A DNA stretch of 5,651 nt from Hydrogenimonas sp. (GTDB lineage: Bacteria > Campylobacterota > Campylobacteria > Campylobacterales > Hydrogenimonadaceae). Shown piece by piece: positions 1-4,761 of this stretch. Below the pieces are notes generated by a model. That model saw only the letters and a program-made list of their open reading frames with translations, was not told the DNA's origin and made no database searches. The position numbers and the translations under genes are program-made. Position 1 is the stretch's first letter. Every line of letters begins with the position of its first letter. The stretch spans positions 1 through 5,651 of the forward strand of contig JAKIUX010000087.1 in the NCBI GenBank assembly GCA_021647345.1, written 5' to 3'.

Positions 1-196
1 CTTTGTGCTCCATCGGCTTTTTCAAAAGAGTGGCCGCTACAATGACAACTCCAAATAAATTACGAAAAAAGACAACCTCCAAAGAGGGCATCGAGTTGCT
101 CAGCAGTTTTGCGAAAACCCCCATCAAAGCGAACATAAAGGAGGCGAAAAGCATATACTTTACGCCTATGTCGAGTCTATTAAATCTCTCTTTCAA
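1..196 (-). CDS. EamA/DMT-family membrane transporter, N-terminal part (runs off left edge)
   Basis: Reading the minus strand from the TTG at 196-194 gives 65 codons open to the window edge. The product is an inner-membrane protein. A first hydrophobic helix (about residues 14-32, containing YMLFASFMFALMG) is followed by a short polar link with PSLEVVFFRN (37-46), then a second hydrophobic stretch (about 47-58). An early helix followed by a 'xxVxFFRN' motif is typical of the first EamA repeat in drug/metabolite exporters; the substrate cannot be told. The TTG lies 3 nt after, and in the same frame as, the TAG stop of the DUF3108 gene, so the two are probably co-transcribed and coupled. The start is uncertain: ATG at 154-152 (residue 15) is the alternative, but it would cut into the cytoplasmic leader RLDIGVKY that usually precedes the first helix. 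No clear Shine-Dalgarno separates the two options. The family call rests on recognition of the motif, not on a search. Confidence 0.72.
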   Translation of the reverse strand, partial: MKERFNRLDIGVKYMLFASFMFALMGVFAKLLSNSMPSLEVVFFRNLFGVVIVAATLLKKPMEHK

Positions 197-199
197 ACC

Positions 200-946
200 C
201 TACTTTTTCTCTTCGAAATGGACTATCTTGCCGCGAATGTCTCCGAACATTATGACATCTTTTAGCAGAGCTTTTTGCACAACAAACCTATCGTTTAATG
301 AGAGGTAGAGTTCACCCCCTTTCGATCCGAAGAGTTTTTGAAATATGGTAACTTTAAGATAGCAAGGCTCGCTGCCGAGAGAACGCTTCAGCTTCTCCCT
401 CTCACCTCCTGTAATAGTCTCTACCCGAACACGCCCCGTTCTCTTCTGGGCACCGACCGCTTTTAGATCTTTCGCGAAGGGTTCGCCGCATGAGCCTATG
501 ATCTTTTCTACATTGAAGTACAAAGATAGTATGTCGTTTTTGGCATAGTAAGCAAGAGTCTCATCCTTTTTATCTTTCAGCTTCCCATCTTTGTAATTCT
601 CTTCGTGAAAGGTAACTTTTTTTGCCTCATGGTCGAAAGTGTATACCTTTATACGCCGCTTGTTAGAGCGCCTTATATCTTTGCTAAAGCTCTCAGGAAC
701 CAATACGCCGTCAACAACCCTCCCTTTACTGCCGTAGATCTCTACCCTTCCGCCGCTTAGAACCTTCGCAAGACCTGTGGCTTTGGCCACCATCTTTATC
801 TCGTAATGCCCATCTTTTTTCGTCAAATAGGCGTCTGAAACACCCATCTTTCCAAAAATACCGTACTCAATTTTATATGTGGCATGCATAGATTCAGCCA
901 AAAGTGATACAGCCAAAAAAGTTATTAAAACTATAAATCTCTTCAT
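200..946 (-). CDS. DUF3108 domain protein, exported (periplasmic)
   Basis: The product is 248 aa. Residues 1-18 form a signal peptide: basic MKR, then a hydrophobic core FIVLITFLAVSLLA, with likely cleavage near A17 or a few residues later. The mature part is beta-rich and highly charged, with no further membrane helix. The spacing of blocks such as TYKIEYGIFGKMG (23-35), VPESFSK (83-89), RIKVYTFDH (98-106) and KNDILSLYFN (136-145) matches the DUF3108 family, predicted periplasmic or envelope-associated beta proteins of unknown biochemical role. Cys153 and Cys195 are the only cysteines in the mature region and could form a disulphide; that is inference. The ATG at 946 is preceded by GGAG (955-952) at 5-nt spacing, supporting the start. 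The gene diverges from der and is followed after 3 nt by the transporter gene, suggesting a two-gene envelope operon. Confidence 0.85.
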   Translation of the reverse strand: MKRFIVLITFLAVSLLAESMHATYKIEYGIFGKMGVSDAYLTKKDGHYEIKMVAKATGLAKVLSGGRVEIYGSKGRVVDGVLVPESFSKDIRRSNKRRIKVYTFDHEAKKVTFHEENYKDGKLKDKKDETLAYYAKNDILSLYFNVEKIIGSCGEPFAKDLKAVGAQKRTGRVRVETITGGEREKLKRSLGSEPCYLKVTIFQKLFGSKGGELYLSLNDRFVVQKALLKDVIMFGDIRGKIVHFEEKK

Positions 947-1031
947 AAAATCTCCCTTCCGCTAATTTAACCACATTTTAGATAAAATATCTAACAAAAT
1001 TATCGGAAAAAATCGTGAATCAAAGAGAGAT
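947..1031. promoter_or_regulatory. Divergent promoter region between DUF3108 gene and der
   Basis: This 85-bp AT-rich spacer must hold the promoters of both divergent genes. For der, TAAAAT at 983-988 is a plausible -10 box, placing the transcript start about 37 nt before the der ATG. No convincing -35 is seen, as is usual for sigma-70 promoters in Campylobacterota, which rely on AT-rich tracts. For the minus-strand gene, a TTAAAT-like element (minus strand, near 964-969) is a weak candidate that would leave a very short leader. The der Shine-Dalgarno is also weak: a purine run AAAGAGAGA at 1022-1030 directly before ATG 1032. Confidence 0.4.
978..994. repeat. Perfect 17-bp palindrome in the divergent spacer (possible operator)
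   Basis: The sequence TTAGATAAAATATCTAA is a perfect 7-bp inverted repeat around a 3-nt AAA centre. It covers the candidate -10 box of der (983-988) and lies between two divergent genes, which is where a dimeric repressor could act. It has no T-tract next to a GC stem and would be a poor terminator. The composition is almost all A/T, so chance is a real alternative. Confidence 0.35.
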
Positions 1032-2411
1032 ATGAAAAAAATAGCAATTTTAGGACAACCAAACGTGGGCAAGAGCTCACTATTTAACCGATTCGCCAAA
1101 AAGCGCATTGCTATAACCTCCGATGTTGCCGGTACGACAAGAGATGTAAAAAAAGAGTACATAGATTTCGACGGCAAAGAGGCGCAAATAGTCGATACAG
1201 GCGGAATCGACGAGAGCAGCGAGCTTTTTAAAAGGGTGAAAAACAAAGCGATAGAGGCAGCGAAAGAGGCCGATATAATTCTTTATATGGTCAACGGCAA
1301 AGAGCTTCCCGATGAGCGCGACAAAGAGCTCTTCTACAGGCTCCAAGCCCTTAGAAAGCCTATCGCTCTTGTCATAAACAAGATAGATAACGACAAAGAG
1401 GAGGAGCGCGCATGGGAGTTCGCCGAGTTTGGAGCCGACAACAGCTTTGCAATCTCCGTCTCGCACAATCGAAGGGTCGGGCAGCTTGTAGAGTGGGTCA
1501 AAAGCCATCTTGATGAACCTATACAAGAGATTGCCATAGATGAAAACGAGAGTTTCGAGAGCCTTATAGAGAGGTTCGATGAGAGCGGGGTTCTTCAAGA
1601 TGAGCAAAATTTCGATGAGATAGGCGTGGCGATCATAGGAAGAACCAATGTCGGCAAGAGCTCGCTTCTGAATGCGCTTCTTGGAGAAGAGAGAGCCGTC
1701 GTCAGCGATGTGGCCGGAACGACGATAGATCCGGTTGATGAGAAGATAGCCGTAGGTGATAAAACGGTAACATTCATAGATACGGCCGGACTTCGCAGAA
1801 GGGGAAAGATAGAGGGAATAGAGAGATACGCCCTAAATCGCACCAGACAGATGCTCGAACGAGCCGATATAGCTTTGCTGGTACTTGACGCTAGCGAACC
1901 TTTGAAGGAGCTGGACGAGAAGATAGCGGGACTTGTAGATGAGTTTAAACTAGGGTGCATCATCGTTCTTAATAAATGGGATGAGGCTATAGGGAGCTAC
2001 GACGAAGTTGTAAAGGAGCTTAGATACCGCTTCAAGTTCCTAAGCTGGGCTCCCGTTGTAACCGTATCCGCCAAGTCAAAAAAGAGAGTTCATAACATCA
2101 ACGATCTGATCCTGAAAGTTTTCAAAAGCTATACCACCCATATACCGACAAGAGAGTTAAATGAAGTTATTAAAGATGCGACGATAAAACACCATATTCC
2201 AAGCTTCAGGGGAAAGCCGGTCAATATACTCTTCGCATCCCAATACTCCATAAAGCCTCCGAAGATCGCACTAATATCCAACCGCCCAAAAGGGATACAC
2301 TTCAGCTACATAAGGTATCTAGCCAACAGGCTTCGCGAAAGATTCGACCTTGAAGGAAGCCCCCTTATTTTGATACCGAAAAAAAGAGGAGAGCGGGAGG
2401 AGGAGTTATGA
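1032..2411 (+). CDS. der: Ribosome-assembly GTPase Der (EngA), two GTPase domains
   Basis: Der is an essential GTPase that binds the 50S subunit precursor and helps its late maturation. The 459-aa product is full length. GTPase domain 1 has G1 GQPNVGKS (8-15), G2 GTTRD (34-38), G3 DTGG (55-58) and G4 NKID (116-119). After an acidic linker (about 161-196, rich in Glu/Asp), domain 2 has G1 GRTNVGKS (203-210), G2 GTTID (229-233), G3 DTAG (250-253), G4 NKWD (314-317) and G5 SAK (346-348). The C-terminal KH-like domain (about 365-450) includes HHIPSFRGKPVNILFASQ and ends in a basic then acidic tail (KKRGEREEEL). All nucleotide-binding motifs are intact in both domains. The ATG at 1032 starts two residues before the first beta strand, so no longer start is needed. 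The gene stands alone on the plus strand; the last codons and stop fall inside a heptamer tandem repeat. Confidence 0.98.
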   Translation: MKKIAILGQPNVGKSSLFNRFAKKRIAITSDVAGTTRDVKKEYIDFDGKEAQIVDTGGIDESSELFKRVKNKAIEAAKEADIILYMVNGKELPDERDKELFYRLQALRKPIALVINKIDNDKEEERAWEFAEFGADNSFAISVSHNRRVGQLVEWVKSHLDEPIQEIAIDENESFESLIERFDESGVLQDEQNFDEIGVAIIGRTNVGKSSLLNALLGEERAVVSDVAGTTIDPVDEKIAVGDKTVTFIDTAGLRRRGKIEGIERYALNRTRQMLERADIALLVLDASEPLKELDEKIAGLVDEFKLGCIIVLNKWDEAIGSYDEVVKELRYRFKFLSWAPVVTVSAKSKKRVHNINDLILKVFKSYTTHIPTRELNEVIKDATIKHHIPSFRGKPVNILFASQYSIKPPKIALISNRPKGIHFSYIRYLANRLRERFDLEGSPLILIPKKRGEREEEL

Positions 2412-2430
2412 GTGTTGAGTTATAAGTTAA
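2403..2430. repeat. Four-copy heptamer tandem repeat (GAGTTAT type) across the der stop codon
   Basis: Four consecutive 7-mers can be read: GAGTTAT (2403-2409), GAGTGTT (2410-2416), GAGTTAT (2417-2423) and AAGTTAA (2424-2430). Copies 1 and 3 are identical; copies 2 and 4 match them at 5 of 7 positions. The first copy supplies the last der codons and the TGA stop (2409-2411) lies at the junction with the second. This looks like a decayed short tandem repeat of intergenic origin that has reached the end of the gene. Confidence 0.6.
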
Positions 2431-2461
2431 TGCTTTGAAATTTTGTCGATAGCCTGTTTAT

Positions 2462-2487
2462 AAAAAATAGCAGGAAGCGAAGCTTCC
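2462..2487 (-). terminator. Candidate Rho-independent terminator of the channel operon
   Basis: On the minus strand, a perfect 6-bp stem with a 3-nt loop (GGAAGC / TTC / GCTTCC, 2487-2473) is followed after 5 nt (TGCTA) by six T residues (2467-2462). It lies about 70 nt beyond the stop of the potassium channel gene, in the right orientation to end that transcript. The 5-nt gap before the T run and the short stem make it weaker than a textbook example. On the plus strand the same hairpin has no T run, so it is not an obvious terminator for der. Confidence 0.5.
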
Positions 2488-2556
2488 ATCTCACTAAATA
2501 TTCAACATCTAAACCGTGTCGTTTTGATTTTTCAGAGCACCAATTGAAGAGAAAGA

Positions 2557-4263
2557 TCAACGGCCGTCGCCAAACATATATTTGCCCACAAAAGAGAGCT
2601 GGCACTCCTTGCCGCTGAGAACATAGCAGAGCTCATTAATATTTTCCATAATATACTCCACATCTTCAAATACCTCTTTGCTTCCTGCCATCAAAACCTC
2701 ATCTCCTATCTTTATAGGGAAGGAGTCGTCCGGAAGAAGTATCTCCTCTTCTCCCCTTCTTACATATAAAATTAAAAGCCTGTTCCTCTTTTTGTAGTCA
2801 TCTCTTCTTCTATAGAGAGTCTCATACGGTATCTCTTCACCGCTTTCACGAAGATGGTTCACAAGAGCAAATGCATGATCTTCATCTATCAAGGTCTCAA
2901 AAGTTTCCGGGTTGTTTCCTATACACTCTTTTAGCATACTGACAACCTTTTTTGCCCACTCTTCTCCTCTATACATCATAAGCCGTATGAAGCGATCAAC
3001 CAGAGGTCTGGCTATAATATTGTAAGTCTTTTTTACCATCAGCGTCTCTATTGTTATTACTCTATCTATTCTGGCTGCCTTAAAGACAATCGCATCGTTG
3101 ATACGATTCTCTCGTGCAACGGTATATATATCCGGATTTATCCTTTTAGCGGCCATAATGATAGAGAGATTCAAAAGATCATCTTTTGTAGCGGCAATAA
3201 TACAAGAAGCCTCTTGCACGTCAGCCTTCAGAAGAATCTTCTTATCGTCAGCATCGCCGACTATCACCTTCTCTCCCCTCTTGGCCTTGGCAGCCTTTTT
3301 TGGACTTGCTTCAATAAATATGTAGTCGATACCGGCACGCTTCAATCCCACCTCCAGGGCAGTACCCATGCGCCCGTAGCCGCAGACTATATACTTTCCC
3401 TCTTTCGGCAGCTTATCTTTTTTTCGCAAAACAAGCGGATCTCCGTAGATCCACTGCTCTAACATAAGCAGAGAAGGAGACTTTAGAGAAAGATAGATTC
3501 TTTTTGCCACAATCTTGAAAGGGTTCTCCACAATATCAGCACCTATTGTTTTGAGGTTCTGGGCATACTCATCTTCGGTAGCTTCAACTATAACGGTAAC
3601 ATGTTTGTTCATAAGCTTTGCCGAAAGGGCTACATGCAAATTCATAACATCGTCGTTAAATAAAGAAACAACCGCTCTGCAGTTATGCTTATGGATTCCG
3701 GCGGTTCTAAAGACATTCGGATCTCTTATATCCCCAACAAGTGCCGGCACCTCTATGGTATAGTTCTCCAGCGCCAGCATCTTTATCTTCTCCTCCTCTT
3801 TCTCTATAACTACACTGTGGATACCTTCATTGGTAAGCCTATCTATTATCGCTTTCGTCATTGAGTTGTAGCCGACAAAAATTATAAAAGGCTCGTCCAT
3901 CTTCTTTATCTTTCTTTGAAACTGCGCTAGGGCGATCTGCGCAGCCAACACCTTGTCTTGAACGAGAGTGATAATAGAGCCTATAGCATAGAGCCACCCT
4001 ATTACGGTCAGATAGATACAGAAACCGACCCAAAGTTTTTGAGGATATGTAAAGTCGTAGGGGCTCTCCCCGAAACCAATTGTGGTGGCCATGTAAGATA
4101 CAAAGTAGAAAGCATCAAAAAATGAGAGGTGATAGGGGTTTCCTTTGTCATCCATCCCGGGAATCAGAACCATCCCCAAAATTGAGATAGAAAAGGTGGC
4201 TATTAAGACGTACATAGGCGTACGCATACGCTTGATAATCAGATAAAGCGAATTATTGCGCAA
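2557..4263 (-). CDS. Two-TM potassium channel with tandem RCK (TrkA-N) domains
   Basis: The 568-aa product is an inner-membrane potassium channel with a large cytoplasmic gating ring. TM1 spans about residues 17-35, the pore helix about 48-60, the selectivity filter reads TTIGFGE (60-66), and TM2 spans about 76-101. RCK1 begins at about 126 (FIIFVGYNSMTKAI) and RCK2 at about 290 (YIVCGYGRMG, 291-300, then E318 and GDADD 336-340). A TrkA-C-like segment closes the protein (about 494-545). RCK2 keeps the full GxGxxG nucleotide loop, while RCK1 keeps only the first glycine, so ligand binding may be uneven. The filter GFG replaces the usual GYG, as in some genuine potassium channels. The start is TTG 4263, chosen because GAGG (4273-4270) sits 6 nt upstream and the leader matches the family; ATG at 4227 (residue 13) has no such site. 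It follows the upstream membrane-protein gene by 3 nt. Whether it mediates uptake or efflux cannot be told. Confidence 0.92.
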   Translation of the reverse strand: MRNNSLYLIIKRMRTPMYVLIATFSISILGMVLIPGMDDKGNPYHLSFFDAFYFVSYMATTIGFGESPYDFTYPQKLWVGFCIYLTVIGWLYAIGSIITLVQDKVLAAQIALAQFQRKIKKMDEPFIIFVGYNSMTKAIIDRLTNEGIHSVVIEKEEEKIKMLALENYTIEVPALVGDIRDPNVFRTAGIHKHNCRAVVSLFNDDVMNLHVALSAKLMNKHVTVIVEATEDEYAQNLKTIGADIVENPFKIVAKRIYLSLKSPSLLMLEQWIYGDPLVLRKKDKLPKEGKYIVCGYGRMGTALEVGLKRAGIDYIFIEASPKKAAKAKRGEKVIVGDADDKKILLKADVQEASCIIAATKDDLLNLSIIMAAKRINPDIYTVARENRINDAIVFKAARIDRVITIETLMVKKTYNIIARPLVDRFIRLMMYRGEEWAKKVVSMLKECIGNNPETFETLIDEDHAFALVNHLRESGEEIPYETLYRRRDDYKKRNRLLILYVRRGEEEILLPDDSFPIKIGDEVLMAGSKEVFEDVEYIMENINELCYVLSGKECQLSFVGKYMFGDGR

Positions 4264-4266
4264 AAA

Positions 4267-4644
4267 TTACCTCTTCGATTTCAATACATCACCGGTAAAG
4301 AGAACGACAGAGACTATATTTGCAAGCAGTGCTCCGCCGGAGAGAGATATGATTGCCGTTACCATCTCTGTGCTTAGACCGGTAACATACTCACCAAGCG
4401 CCCACACGGATGCGGCCGCAATCAGCTGAATATCTGCAACTAGGCTAGTCGCAAGCAAAACAGCGCCAAGATGAGTTTTGTCGCCCAGCTTATAAATTGT
4501 TGCTATGAGATTTACTACAATAGCCGCAAAGAGCTCATAACGGTTGTGCTGTTCAAGCACGGTCGGATCTCCATAGAAAAAGCCGAAGTTTAAAGTTAGG
4601 GCCAAAATTATGAAAAACCCTGAAATAACCTTCTCAAGATTCAT
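4267..4644 (-). CDS. Small four-helix membrane protein, DUF6394-like
   Basis: The product is 125 aa and strongly hydrophobic, with four likely membrane helices at about residues 7-24, 37-52, 58-82 and 95-118, short loops, and a basic end (LKSKR). The polar/charged residues inside the hydrophobic stretches (for example N19, N45, D71, N109) are of the kind seen in helix packing. The general pattern, including LLATSLVADIQLIAA (63-77) and GGALLANIVSVVL (103-115), resembles the DUF6394 family of Campylobacterota as I remember it; no function is known. ATG 4644 is chosen because AAAAAGG (4657-4651) lies 6 nt upstream; a GTG at 4698 would add 18 polar residues and overlap the promoter region. It is the first gene of a two-gene operon with the channel, so an accessory role for the channel is an inference from position only. 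Confidence 0.75.
   Translation of the reverse strand: MNLEKVISGFFIILALTLNFGFFYGDPTVLEQHNRYELFAAIVVNLIATIYKLGDKTHLGAVLLATSLVADIQLIAAASVWALGEYVTGLSTEMVTAIISLSGGALLANIVSVVLFTGDVLKSKR
4270..4273 (-). promoter_or_regulatory. Shine-Dalgarno that fixes the TTG start of the channel gene
   Basis: The minus strand reads GAAGAGGTAATTTTTG. GAGG lies 6 nt before the TTG at 4263-4261 and directly abuts the TAA stop (4269-4267) of the upstream gene. A ribosome finishing the upstream gene would therefore cover this site, the usual arrangement for translational coupling. Confidence 0.7.
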
Positions 4645-4685
4645 TGAAAGCCTTTTTGGGGATGTGCACTTACTATCTGCAGAAT

Positions 4686-4691
4686 ATTGTA
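4686..4691 (-). promoter_or_regulatory. Candidate -10 box for the four-helix protein/channel operon
   Basis: TACAAT on the minus strand (context GCTAATACAATATT) lies about 42 nt before the ATG at 4644, predicting a leader of about 35 nt. No good -35 element is seen. Confidence 0.4.
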
Positions 4692-4730
4692 TTAGCACTT
4701 CGATTAAACCACTCTAAAACGCTCATCGGG

Positions 4731-4736
4731 TATAAT
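4731..4736 (+). promoter_or_regulatory. -10 box of trpS
   Basis: A perfect consensus TATAAT, preceded by GGG, lies 25 nt before the trpS ATG and predicts transcription starting near 4743 with a leader of about 19 nt. The expected -35 position (about 4708-4713) does not match TTGACA, as is common in Campylobacterota. Confidence 0.6.
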
Positions 4737-4761
4737 TTCCAAAAAAGAAGGACTCGATACA

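Noticed and set aside
3..308. Plus-strand 101-codon open frame at the left end
   Set aside because: It lies antisense to the transporter and DUF3108 genes, both of which have recognisable family features; its own translation shows no domain or good ribosome site.
1080..1607. Minus-strand 175-codon open frame inside der
   Set aside because: It is a shadow of der, whose motifs are all intact on the plus strand. The translated product resembles no family and has no start context.
1595..1963. Minus-strand 122-codon open frame inside der domain 2
   Set aside because: It is antisense to the second GTPase domain and serine-rich, as expected from reversing der codons.
2420..2605. Minus-strand 61-codon open frame in the convergent spacer
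   Set aside because: It overlaps the channel 3' end in another frame and runs through the terminator hairpin; no homology signal or ribosome site is visible.
3839..4033. Minus-strand 64-codon open frame inside the channel gene
   Set aside because: It is an alternative frame within the TM2/RCK1 coding region, with no features of its own.
2557..4644. Possible defence or toxin-antitoxin pair made of a small membrane protein and a Rossmann-domain protein
   Set aside because: The large protein has a clear pore loop and selectivity filter with tandem RCK domains, so a potassium channel explains it fully; no effector or nuclease motif is present.
4645..4698. Longer version of the four-helix protein starting at GTG 4698
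   Set aside because: The added 18 residues are polar and unlike the family start, while ATG 4644 has a well-spaced AAAAAGG and the extension would cover the operon's likely -10 box.
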